Shown: positions 1 through 5,824, counted from the first letter of the stretch. The stretch is 8,996 bases of DNA from SAR202 cluster bacterium (GCA_009392775.1 VFFT01000034.1:1-8996); one strand, 5' to 3'. Notes: generated by a model from the letters alone, not told the origin. Numbers and translations: made by a program.

Positions 1-12
1 TTAACTGAGATA

Positions 13-1278
13 GTGATCCACATTTTAATCCAGCTGGCAGTCATATTGTTTGTGGCCAAGTTATCCGGTGAACTTGCGTCACGCTTCCTGAAAATTCCAC
101 CTGTTTTGGCAGAGCTAGCTGCTGGAGTAATGATTGGTCCGTTTGCCCTGGGAGGTATTGCAATCCCGGGATTTGGACCCCTTTTCCCAATACCGATGAT
201 TGATGGGCACGCGGCAGCGATACCCGTTAGTACCGAGCTCTTCGTTATAGCGCAGGTTGGCTCTATATTCCTGCTATTTGCTATAGGACTAGAGACTAAT
301 CTTAAACAATTCCTTCGCTATGCAGGTCCAGCGACCGCCGTGGCAATTGGAGGAGTAGTCATCCCGTTCTTCCTGGGCGCCTGGGCTACGGTAGCGTTTG
401 GTTTCGCAGGTCCAGCGGGAATATGGTCACCTTCGGCCCTCTTTATAGGGGCGATAATGACCGCGACATCTGTTGGTATTACTGCCAGGGTATTATCAGA
501 TCTATCGCGGCTTGATTCTCCGGAAGGCGTTACTGTGTTAGCTGCTGCCGTAGTTGATGACGTTCTTGGAATATTGGTTCTTACCGTGGTAGTCGGACTT
601 AGCGTTGCGGGCAGCATTACTGCTACAGGAATCGGGCTGATTGCCTTTAAGGCAATCGCGTTTTGGCTAGGTTTGACAGTTGTAGGGATCCTGGTAGCGC
701 CATATATAGAGCGTATTGTGAACCGGTTCAAAGTTAGTGGTGCTGGCCTGGTGTTAACTGTTGCATTGGCATTGTTTGCCGCCGGTTTGGCCGAGATATT
801 CGGACTCGCCTTTATCATCGGAGCTTTTTCAATTGGACTCGCCCTATCGACTACTAAGATGGGGCATACCGTGGAAGAGCAGATGATCCCCGTCACTAAT
901 ATCCTGGTTCCAGTATTTTTCGTGGTCATGGGAATGCTTGTAGATGTTAGTTCCATGATGAGCGCCATATGGTTCGGCCTAGTAATATCTCTCTTGGCAA
1001 TACTTTCGAAGGTATTTGGATCTGGAATACCAGCCCTGTTTACCGGCTTCAACCTGAGGGGCGCTAGCAGAATTGGCGTAGGAATGATGCCTCGAGGTGA
1101 AGTTGCCCTGATCATTGCCGGTATTGGTCTCACAAACGGTATCATAGGCCAAGAGCTTTTTGGTGTGAGCATAATGATGACTGTCATAACCACGCTACTC
1201 GCACCGATAGTGCTAATTCCTCTGTTTAAACGGGGTGGTGAAGGAACGAGGAAGCCTGGTAGTGACAATAAGTCCTAA
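13..1278 (+). CDS. CPA2-family Na+/H+ (cation/proton) antiporter, possibly 5'-truncated by the window edge
   Basis: Integral membrane cation/proton exchanger of the monovalent cation:proton antiporter-2 type, expected in the inner membrane for Na+ or K+ and pH homeostasis. The protein is almost entirely hydrophobic, consistent with 11-13 membrane helices. Family landmarks are visible: KIPPVLAELAAGVMIGP near residues 27-43, FAIGLETNL around 89-97, TATSVGITARVL at 150-161, the paired acidic residues in VVDDVLG (D182, D183) expected for ion binding in electrogenic antiporters, and the MPRGE motif at 359-363. There is no C-terminal TrkA-N or Usp domain; it ends soon after the last helix in a short polar tail. 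Numbering uses the GTG at 13. The frame stays open to base 1 with no stop and no Shine-Dalgarno is visible, so the true start may lie outside the window. Ion specificity cannot be read from sequence. Confidence 0.9.
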   Translation: MIHILIQLAVILFVAKLSGELASRFLKIPPVLAELAAGVMIGPFALGGIAIPGFGPLFPIPMIDGHAAAIPVSTELFVIAQVGSIFLLFAIGLETNLKQFLRYAGPATAVAIGGVVIPFFLGAWATVAFGFAGPAGIWSPSALFIGAIMTATSVGITARVLSDLSRLDSPEGVTVLAAAVVDDVLGILVLTVVVGLSVAGSITATGIGLIAFKAIAFWLGLTVVGILVAPYIERIVNRFKVSGAGLVLTVALALFAAGLAEIFGLAFIIGAFSIGLALSTTKMGHTVEEQMIPVTNILVPVFFVVMGMLVDVSSMMSAIWFGLVISLLAILSKVFGSGIPALFTGFNLRGASRIGVGMMPRGEVALIIAGIGLTNGIIGQELFGVSIMMTVITTLLAPIVLIPLFKRGGEGTRKPGSDNKS

Positions 1279-1315
1279 GAATGCCGTTAAAAAAGTGCCG
1301 AATGATACGTGTTTA

Positions 1316-1344
1316 TTGACGGTGCCGACTCAAAGTGATAAATA
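1316..1344 (+). promoter_or_regulatory. Possible sigma70-type promoter before the ABM-fold gene
   Basis: TTGACG (1316-1321) is separated by 17 bases from TAAATA (1339-1344). The -35 box is good and the -10 box poor (3 of 6 matches to TATAAT). It lies in the 124-base gap between the antiporter and the small gene at 1403, upstream of an inverted repeat. Inference from spacing only. Confidence 0.3.
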
Positions 1345-1350
1345 CATTAA

Positions 1351-1373
1351 GTTATCTACTATATGCAGATAAC
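1351..1373. repeat. Perfect 7-bp inverted repeat in the leader of the ABM-fold gene
   Basis: GTTATCT (1351-1357) and AGATAAC (1367-1373) are exact reverse complements separated by 9 bases. The repeat sits 29 bases upstream of the ATG at 1403 and just past the possible -10 box. It could be an operator for a dimeric regulator, or a weak terminator hairpin for the antiporter transcript, since a TTTT run follows 7 bases later (1380-1384 region). Neither role is established. Confidence 0.35.
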
Positions 1374-1402
1374 CAACGTGTTTTAACTTAGGACGGTTAA
1401 TT

Positions 1403-1687
1403 ATGATAGGTGTTTTGACACATCATTGGGCTAAAGAAGACAAGATAGAAGAAGCAAAAAAACTATTAGACGGAAATGGTCTTGCACAGAGTAAAGCGCC
1501 TGGTTTTGGATCGAGAGAAACCCTCTACTCGATCAGTGACCCCACTAAGATCACTACCCTTGTAACATGGGATAGTAATGATATATACGACGCCTGGAGA
1601 GCCAGTCCCGAGCGTGTGGTCGCTATGAATGGTGCCGAGGAATTATGGTCTAGGGCTCCAGAGTCGGAGAGATTCGAGGTAGTCTAG
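1403..1687 (+). CDS. Small ABM-fold (dimeric alpha/beta-barrel) protein, putative monooxygenase-like
   Basis: A 94-residue single-domain protein that resembles the antibiotic-biosynthesis monooxygenase (ABM) superfamily in length and layout. A first beta strand (MIGVLTHHWAKE) is followed by an amphipathic helix (DKIEEAKKLLDG), a central segment with a PGFGSRETLYS stretch, another strand with the typical ITTLVTWDS pattern, and a helix beginning YDAWRASPE. Such proteins form dimers with ferredoxin-like folds; members include cofactor-free oxygenases, heme-degrading enzymes and many of unknown function. No family-specific catalytic residue is recognisable, so the substrate is unknown. The ATG at 1403 is preceded by AGGA at 1390-1393. 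It is monocistronic on the plus strand and converges with the minus-strand gene ending at 1705. Fold assignment is by pattern only. Confidence 0.6.
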   Translation: MIGVLTHHWAKEDKIEEAKKLLDGNGLAQSKAPGFGSRETLYSISDPTKITTLVTWDSNDIYDAWRASPERVVAMNGAEELWSRAPESERFEVV

Positions 1688-1700
1688 CTAGGTGATAGCC

Positions 1701-1717
1701 CATTCTAAAGTAGAATG
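1701..1717. repeat. Short hairpin at the convergent gene junction
   Basis: CATTCTA (1701-1707) and TAGAATG (1711-1717) pair perfectly around a 3-base loop. It lies between the two convergent genes and overlaps the TAG stop codon (1705-1707, read on minus) of the DRTGG-domain gene. No T-run follows on either strand, and the stem is A+T-rich, so calling it a terminator would be weak; it may be a modest bidirectional stop or chance. Confidence 0.3.
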
Positions 1718-2691
1718 CTGTCCAGCTTTTGCATATCAAGGTGGCCTTGTATAAGGTTCTTGAAGTGCCTGATTTTCTCAACGTTATGACACACTGACTT
1801 GCCCGCTAATCCTTCCAAGGACTGGGCTGTATTCATGGTGTTACTTTCAACCATTATTAGAGGGATATCGAGGTTACGAGCTTCTATCTGGACATATTCG
1901 GTAGGCTTTCCGCCGCCGGTCATAATCACACACTTTGTGTCCCCTTTAAAGCATGCCATGTGGATGTCAGGTCTTTCAGCACGGGTGATCACGGCCTGGT
2001 TATTGTGCCTGCAGAAATAGTTTGGACCCGAGTCCATGATATTGCCACCTATCAGGAATTTTTGTACTAGCTGCCTTGTGTTTTCAGGTTCGTCAAACCA
2101 GGTTCCATCCAGGTGATCCAGTATCTGCTGGATTTCTACTGATAGCATGAACCTATCTTCTGGTATTGCACTTATGATTGGCGTACTGTTATCAGTGGCA
2201 TGTGTAATTTGTGAGCTGACCATGTTTGACCTGTGCAATGGGTAGCCATTAATTATTATCGCTTCTTGTGACGAGGGATTATAAGAAAGGTTATCTTGTG
2301 AATTCTTGCCCCATCGATTAACAAGGATGCGTTTTCCTCCTGTAATACCGTGGAGTGTTTGTCCAAGAACGCCATTAGCTGAATCAATGTCAGGACCTTC
2401 AATAAATAGGGTGTCTGCAGAGGCGGCACTTTTATCGATATTAGCCTTGATGGTTTGTTCTAGTTCTGCTGTTATAGGACCATCAGGCGGTGTTACTGGG
2501 TGTATAGGGCCTGAGACCCCTAGGAGTGTACTCGATATGAATGGTGGGTCAGGATCTTCCGAGGCGCTACTTGAGAATGGCTTGTAATATGAGACCTTCT
2601 TGCCTTTTTCTCGAAGATATAAGCTAAGGGCCCCGATAATAGAGCTCTTCCCTGATCCCTGGATATTCCCGTCCACCTGGATAATGTTCAT
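1705..2691 (-). CDS. BioD-like P-loop NTPase with C-terminal DRTGG domain
   Basis: A 328-residue two-domain protein. The N-terminus (residues 1-40) has a BioD/CobQ-type P-loop, VDGNIQGSGKSS, with lysine 15 as the expected phosphate-binding residue, followed by a helix and the YYKPFS strand typical of the dethiobiotin synthase-like fold. TLFIEGPD (94-101) is where such proteins have a second nucleotide-binding strand. Residues about 205-300 match a DRTGG domain: an ITRAERPDIHMAC stretch, then CVIMTGGGKPTEYV, then DIPLIMVESNT. The same domain pair forms the regulatory N-terminus of some long phosphotransacetylases, but the Pta catalytic part is absent and the length matches a stand-alone protein. 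The canonical GDR of the domain is AER here (residues 238-240). Biochemical role unknown; a nucleotide-sensing or regulatory role is inference. Start is ATG; it follows the pentapeptide gene by 50 bases on the same strand and may be cotranscribed. Confidence 0.75.
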   Translation of the reverse strand: MNIIQVDGNIQGSGKSSIIGALSLYLREKGKKVSYYKPFSSSASEDPDPPFISSTLLGVSGPIHPVTPPDGPITAELEQTIKANIDKSAASADTLFIEGPDIDSANGVLGQTLHGITGGKRILVNRWGKNSQDNLSYNPSSQEAIIINGYPLHRSNMVSSQITHATDNSTPIISAIPEDRFMLSVEIQQILDHLDGTWFDEPENTRQLVQKFLIGGNIMDSGPNYFCRHNNQAVITRAERPDIHMACFKGDTKCVIMTGGGKPTEYVQIEARNLDIPLIMVESNTMNTAQSLEGLAGKSVCHNVEKIRHFKNLIQGHLDMQKLDSILL

Positions 2692-2741
2692 GTGTGCTGA
2701 TTAAATCTTCTTTCAAGTATGATGTCTAACTACCAATATAA

Positions 2742-3443
2742 CTAATCAGTTACGTCTTTCCAACCGGTATCCAGTGGGTCGAACCCGTTGGGAAACTTAG
2801 TACTGGCATCGTATTTTGCCATGCTTAGATCTGATCTGTGCAGGCTTGCTTTGTCGAAGTTAGCGTTTCTCATGTCGGTCATGATCCACATGGAATCACG
2901 GATCATGGCCTGGGTGAAATTTGCTCCCTCTAGGACAGCCCTACTGAGATCTGCGCCATTCATGTTTGATGCTACAAAACTACCACCAGTTAGGTTGGCG
3001 TTTCTCATGTCCACTTCGATCATTGTTGACTGGCTAACGTCAGCTCCAGTCATATCCGCGTTCATGAAAGATGTTCTCATTGTCCGTGAGTGTCTCAAGG
3101 TAGCGTTCAATAAGGACGCGCCCCTAAAATCTGCCCAGTGAAGGTTTACATTGGTTAGGTTAGCATCGTTGCAGTTGGTGTCTGCAAGGGATGCTCTCGC
3201 CAGGTCGGATCCAGTTAAGTCAGCTCCTTCAAGGTTGGACTTTGCCAAGCTCGCGTTGGTAAGCTTGCTATCAACTAGGATTGCCCCCTTTAGGTTCGCT
3301 CCCCTAATACGGGCACCTACTAGGTCTGATCCCGACAAGTCAGCACCTTCTAGATCTAGGGCTGATTCAGGATTCTTTTCTTGCCACTCTGATATGGCGT
3401 CTGCACCGTTCTTCACTATCTCAACATGTTCAGCGTTAGCCAC
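2742..3443 (-). CDS. Pentapeptide-repeat protein
   Basis: A 233-residue protein made almost wholly of A(D/N)LXX-type pentapeptides from about residue 29 to 208, roughly 36 repeats or nine coils of a right-handed quadrilateral beta-helix. Clear examples are LEGADLSGSDL, ANLKGAILVDS and ADMTGADVSQS. A short N-terminal helical cap (residues 6-25, with EWQEKNPESALDL) precedes the helix, and the C-terminus has DASTKFPNGFDP (212-223), a motif often seen at the end of such repeats. No membrane segment or signal peptide, so probably cytosolic. Pentapeptide proteins serve varied roles, including DNA-mimicking gyrase protection (Qnr/MfpA), but nothing here identifies one. Translation starts at GTG (3441-3443), supported by GGAG seven bases upstream. 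It lies between the selenoprotein gene (112 bases upstream) and the DRTGG gene (50 bases downstream), all on minus. Confidence 0.9.
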   Translation of the reverse strand: MANAEHVEIVKNGADAISEWQEKNPESALDLEGADLSGSDLVGARIRGANLKGAILVDSKLTNASLAKSNLEGADLTGSDLARASLADTNCNDANLTNVNLHWADFRGASLLNATLRHSRTMRTSFMNADMTGADVSQSTMIEVDMRNANLTGGSFVASNMNGADLSRAVLEGANFTQAMIRDSMWIMTDMRNANFDKASLHRSDLSMAKYDASTKFPNGFDPLDTGWKDVTD

Positions 3444-3492
3444 GATTTAACTCCAATCATTTGAACCTGAACGTACTTAAACATGTAGTAGT

Positions 3493-3508
3493 TTAGATTC
3501 AAATCTAA
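3493..3508. repeat. Inverted repeat in the gap before the pentapeptide gene
   Basis: TTAGATT (3493-3499) and AATCTAA (3502-3508) are exact reverse complements with a 2-base centre. It lies in the 112-base gap between the selenoprotein stop and the pentapeptide start. A second, smaller palindrome, ACACTTAGTGT, is at 3529-3539. Neither is followed by a T-run on the minus strand, so an operator is as likely as a terminator. I saw no convincing promoter boxes in this gap. Confidence 0.3.
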
Positions 3509-3555
3509 TAACTATATTGATCTCTAATACACTTAGTGTTTATGGTCAGAGTTCG

Positions 3556-3855
3556 CTAAGCGTTTGCAGTTGCTTCGTCGACCTCGAAAATTTTCTCCGC
3601 GATGACCATCTTAAGTTCATTAGCGCGAGTTAGGTTCGGATATACTCCATCCTCGTCCTTACGGTCGAAAATCTTATCTCCATCTAGGTACACTTCTAGC
3701 CTGCCCGCGTCCGCTGGGGTAAGTTTTACGGCTATATCCCCGGGATCTTGGGATCTCCAGAATTCAGTTGCCAGCCACGTGGCAACAGCATGGTACCCTC
3801 AAGGTACACAGTAGACTACTTCTACTTCTACTTTTCCAAATTGTGCTCCGGCCAT
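3556..3855 (-). CDS. SelW-like Rdx-family selenoprotein (SelT/SelW/SelH domain) with in-frame TGA for selenocysteine
   Basis: Reading through one TGA gives a 99-residue protein ending at TAG (3556-3558). Residues 9-21 read VEVEVVYCVPUGY, with cysteine 16 and selenocysteine 19 forming a CxxU redox motif after the first beta strand, just as in selenoprotein W (YCxxUGY). The following region has the expected helix (HAVATWLATEFWR), then strands IAVKLTPADAGRLEVYLDGDKIFDRK and a final helix after NLTRANELK, matching the thioredoxin-like Rdx fold in order and length. The family is thought to act in thiol redox reactions; the partner is unknown. ATG at 3853-3855 has a strong Shine-Dalgarno, GGAGGA, at 3866-3861 with 5-base spacing. 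Coding sense continues in the same frame on both sides of the TGA and no start follows it nearby, which argues against a decayed gene. Sec insertion needs SelA, SelB, tRNA-Sec and SelD, none of which is in this window. Confidence 0.88.
3767..3786 (-). promoter_or_regulatory. Candidate bacterial SECIS hairpin
   Basis: On the minus strand, downstream of the TGA, GTTGCCA (3786-3780) and TGGCAAC (3773-3767) form a perfect 7-bp stem around the loop CGTGGC (3779-3774). The loop starts 19 bases after the TGA and has G as its second base. As I recall it, the bacterial SECIS consensus is a hairpin within the coding region, shortly after the UGA, with a G in the first two loop positions. CCA (3793-3791) and a TGG (3759-3757) could extend a lower stem across internal loops. 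Role: recruitment of SelB with Sec-tRNA. This is a structural inference without folding software. Confidence 0.7.
3799..3801 (-). other. Selenocysteine codon (TGA), residue 19 of the Rdx selenoprotein
   Basis: The minus-strand triplet TGA falls exactly where the SelW family has selenocysteine: preceded by TGT GTA CCT (C-V-P) and followed by GGG TAC (G-Y). A standard translation table stops here and loses four fifths of the protein. Confidence 0.85.
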
Positions 3856-3889
3856 GGTTCTCCTCCGATAGGTATTCTCTTAGTCACGA

Positions 3890-3918
3890 AGTTTAATAGA
3901 TTAAATAAACGAATTCAA
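3890..3918 (-). promoter_or_regulatory. Possible sigma70-type promoter of the selenoprotein gene
   Basis: On the minus strand TTGAAT (3918-3913) and TAAACT (3895-3890) are 17 bases apart, each matching 4 of 6 consensus bases. They lie between the strong terminator at 3931-3976 and the ATG at 3855, so transcription of selenoprotein, pentapeptide and DRTGG genes could begin here independently of the hydratase pair. Confidence 0.45.
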
Positions 3919-3930
3919 GGAAAGTTATTG

Positions 3931-3976
3931 TAAAACAAAGAGGCCTCACTCAGATAAGTGAGGCCTCTTTGTTTTA
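3931..3976 (-). terminator. Rho-independent terminator after the hydratase pair
   Basis: A 20-bp perfect stem (3931-3950 with 3957-3976) closes a 6-base loop, CAGATA. The G+C-rich core is AGGCCTCACT paired with AGTGAGGCCT, and the outer arm supplies TTTGTTTTA on the minus strand as the U-rich tail. It begins 20 bases beyond the stop of the second hotdog gene. Because the arm is symmetrical (A-rich on one side, T-rich on the other) it could act in both directions, but no plus-strand gene runs into it. Confidence 0.92.
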
Positions 3977-3995
3977 CTTACTAATTAGTAGTTTA

Positions 3996-4415
3996 TTAAC
4001 TTACTATTGCACTACCTTGTCCAACCGCGGTAGTGTTCCCGTCCTGGTTTTGACACGCGATGTCCACGGTAACCATTGTGCCGCCGTCGACTTCTTGGCT
4101 GCTGTTTAGGTTGCCACTAATTGTGACGGTATCTCCCTCTTTAACAGGCCTAAGGAACTTAAGATTTACGACACCACTATGGTGGAACGTATCTGCTCCG
4201 AAGAACTCCCTGAGTAATTCAGATGCGAATGCTACTGACATCCTACCGGATGCTATAGGATACGTTGTCCCTAGCCTCTGCTTAGCCAGTTCGGGACTGT
4301 TATGAATGTTCTCACGGTCCCTGATTCCACATGACTCAAACTGGTTTATTTTCACCTGGGTAATTGATTTGGTAATCGAAGGGATTGCCTTGTTTTCTAA
4401 CCCTGTGGATGCCAT
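3996..4415 (-). CDS. MaoC-like hotdog hydratase, catalytic subunit
   Basis: A 139-residue single hotdog domain of the (R)-specific enoyl-CoA hydratase / MaoC dehydratase family. The hydratase signature appears as GIRDRENIHNSPELA, in which Asp33 and His38 keep the D-x4-H spacing of the catalytic dyad known in PhaJ-type hydratases. It is followed by the ASGRMSVAF helix region and the FLRPVKEGDTVTISG strand (about residues 87-101), both typical of the family. Expected reaction: reversible hydration of a trans-2-enoyl-CoA or a related thioester; acyl substrate unknown. Its start codon lies inside the upstream gene (19-base overlap, different frame), with AGGTGG about 8 bases before the ATG, implying translational coupling and a heteromeric enzyme with that neighbour. 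Confidence 0.82.
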   Translation of the reverse strand: MASTGLENKAIPSITKSITQVKINQFESCGIRDRENIHNSPELAKQRLGTTYPIASGRMSVAFASELLREFFGADTFHHSGVVNLKFLRPVKEGDTVTISGNLNSSQEVDGGTMVTVDIACQNQDGNTTAVGQGSAIVS

Positions 4416-4822
4416 TTCTTTCCCACCTCATCTGGTTTTTTCATTTGGTATGTGCGCATTTTCTCGATAAGCCTGCCGTCTTCATCTGTAGCGGTAGCTT
4501 CGATAACAAGGTATGGCTTATCTCTACGGGTGTACTTGTCGTGTACTCGTCCTGTGACCTTGATTATCTTTCCAGCTACTGGCGGATTATGGAATTCCAT
4601 TTCGTTACCGGCGTTAACTCCACCCGTATTGTCCTCATAGGCTAGTCCAAGGGCAGTCGCGTCATGTTTGACTGCTATAGTTGGGAACAACCCTTTTGGA
4701 TCGTCTACTGATTTTCTGTATTCGTCGATCATTTCCTGTGTGAGTAAGTATTCGTATGAGCCTAGTTCTTCACCGATTACGAGGTTGTCATATACTAATT
4801 CAGGTAAATTTTCTTGTGCCAT
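4397..4822 (-). CDS. MaoC-like hotdog protein, probable non-catalytic partner subunit
   Basis: A 141-residue hotdog-type protein resembling the N-terminal half (MaoC_dehydrat_N / FAS1-type) of double-hotdog hydratases. Typical features are LTQEMIDEYRKSVDDPKG in the first helix region, NAGNEMEFHNPPVAGKIIKVTGRVHDKY in the central strands, and YLVIEATATDEDGRLIEKMRTYQ at the end. The position corresponding to the catalytic D-x4-H has only DDPKGLFP, with no histidine, so this subunit probably lacks activity and shapes the acyl pocket. Known two-gene systems such as HadAB or ChsH1-ChsH2 pair a non-catalytic with a catalytic hotdog, as inferred here. ATG at 4822 follows AAAGGAG with 7-base spacing. 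It is first in a two-gene operon with the catalytic subunit at 3996-4415. Confidence 0.75.
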   Translation of the reverse strand: MAQENLPELVYDNLVIGEELGSYEYLLTQEMIDEYRKSVDDPKGLFPTIAVKHDATALGLAYEDNTGGVNAGNEMEFHNPPVAGKIIKVTGRVHDKYTRRDKPYLVIEATATDEDGRLIEKMRTYQMKKPDEVGKKWHPQG

Positions 4823-4848
4823 ATACGCTCTCCTTTATTAGTAAAAAC

Positions 4849-4877
4849 ACGATACTGCAATTCGAATTCCAAGTCAA
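4849..4877 (-). promoter_or_regulatory. Sigma70-type promoter of the hotdog hydratase operon
   Basis: On the minus strand TTGACT (4877-4872) and TATCGT (4854-4849) are 17 bases apart, 27 bases ahead of the ATG at 4822. The spacer contains a 10-base palindrome, AATTCGAATT (4859-4868), which may be an operator or chance. Confidence 0.55.
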
Positions 4878-4994
4878 TCAGGGAGTTATTTATAGGGGAA
4901 ATCTGTTCAGACGGTATTAGAGATAATTACAGATTTCGGATGATTTGTAGCATAAATGGCCAGTTTTTCATGGCCTATGTCATCGTATATCATC

Positions 4995-5000
4995 TATAAT
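4995..5000 (+). promoter_or_regulatory. Possible -10 box of the 261-residue hypothetical gene
   Basis: A perfect TATAAT occurs 38 bases before the preferred ATG at 5039. No good -35 box lies 16-18 bases upstream. An inverted repeat, GGCCA (4958-4962) and TGGCC (4971-4975), lies close to where the -35 would be and might be an activator or repressor site. Together with the minus-strand promoter at 4849-4877 this makes a divergent promoter region. Confidence 0.35.
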
Positions 5001-5038
5001 GGATCACCAGTGGAACAATCTGATGGTGGATGTGCTTA

Positions 5039-5824
5039 ATGGAACTGACATTTGAGAGAGGCGATCAATACCGTCCAAAAGGCCACGCATTGGTGTATTT
5101 TCGGGTTAATAATGAACCCGACACGGTTTATGTGACCTATATTATCGCGCTTCCAGTTAAAGCAGACTTAACTAAGTATGTTCCGCCGTTTCTTGCCACT
5201 CATCTAGGGAGTATGCCTCTAAACGATTTCTCTGCTTTCGCCATGCCGCCGGTACCTGAAGCAGTAGACAGTTACGAGGAGGTAGAACGCCTGGCCCGAT
5301 TACGCGATGATGATATGGCTTATGCGGACAGTATGTTTTCCTTTGATCTTCCGAGGATGATGGAAGCAGTAACCGAAGCAGTACAGGTGTATTCGGACTT
5401 GTGCGACCAGTATTTCAATCGCGAGTCAGGAAATACAGTGGATTCTGGTGAAACAATTGGTGAACTTCCAGGGTCTGATACGGATGATGAATCCTCGTAC
5501 CAGGTAAATGAAGTTCTTTTCGGTCTTATGAGTGAGGCTGACAAGCTAACTGAACTTTCTAGGCTCCTAGGTAAACTTAGGTTTGCCCAGGATGGTGAAG
5601 ACGCTAATATGCTGGAAGAAGTTAGTGATGAGATAAAATCACTGTCCAAGTTTCTTCCGGATCAGTTCAAGCTTTCTCGGTTACTTGCTGCCGCCCAGGA
5701 TACCTCGAGGAATGGTGAAAAGTTGGCCCAACTGTATTTAGACCGGTGCTTTAGGCTTTCATCAGGGGATTTTGGCAAGGTAGAGGCTATAGATAACGAA
5801 ATTAGTTCTATTGAGTTGATATAG
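5039..5824 (+). CDS. Hypothetical protein of unknown function
   Basis: I do not recognise this 261-residue protein. The N-terminal third is compact and beta-rich, with RGDQYRPKGHALVYFRV, then VYVTYIIALPVKADLTKYVPPFLA, ending around FAMPPVPEAVDSYEEVE. It looks like a conserved folded domain. A helical part follows (MMEAVTEAVQVYSDLCDQYF), then an acidic, likely disordered linker (residues about 127-155, rich in D, E, S and G), and a helical C-terminus with several leucine-rich amphipathic segments (MSEADKLTELSRLLGKL, EVSDEIKSLSKFLPDQ). No signal peptide, membrane segment or catalytic motif is evident. An in-frame ATG at 5030 exists, but the GGTGGA at 5025-5030 is too close to it and is well placed for the ATG at 5039, so I chose the latter. 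It stands upstream of glyA but glyA has its own promoter, so cotranscription is uncertain. Confidence 0.8.
   Translation: MELTFERGDQYRPKGHALVYFRVNNEPDTVYVTYIIALPVKADLTKYVPPFLATHLGSMPLNDFSAFAMPPVPEAVDSYEEVERLARLRDDDMAYADSMFSFDLPRMMEAVTEAVQVYSDLCDQYFNRESGNTVDSGETIGELPGSDTDDESSYQVNEVLFGLMSEADKLTELSRLLGKLRFAQDGEDANMLEEVSDEIKSLSKFLPDQFKLSRLLAAAQDTSRNGEKLAQLYLDRCFRLSSGDFGKVEAIDNEISSIELI

Noticed and set aside
318..1268. Long open frame on the minus strand opposite the antiporter
   Set aside because: Its translation is low-complexity (Ile, Thr, Pro, Ala) and mirrors the antiporter codons, which have clear family motifs on the plus strand.
3151..3450. Plus-strand open frames opposite the pentapeptide gene
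   Set aside because: They show a five-residue periodicity only because the opposite strand encodes pentapeptide repeats; no start signal of their own.
3556..3855. The TGA in the Rdx gene as a nonsense mutation or sequencing error
   Set aside because: The TGA lies exactly at the Sec position of the SelW family, has a SECIS-like hairpin after it, and the frame, strong ribosome site and coding sense are intact on both sides.
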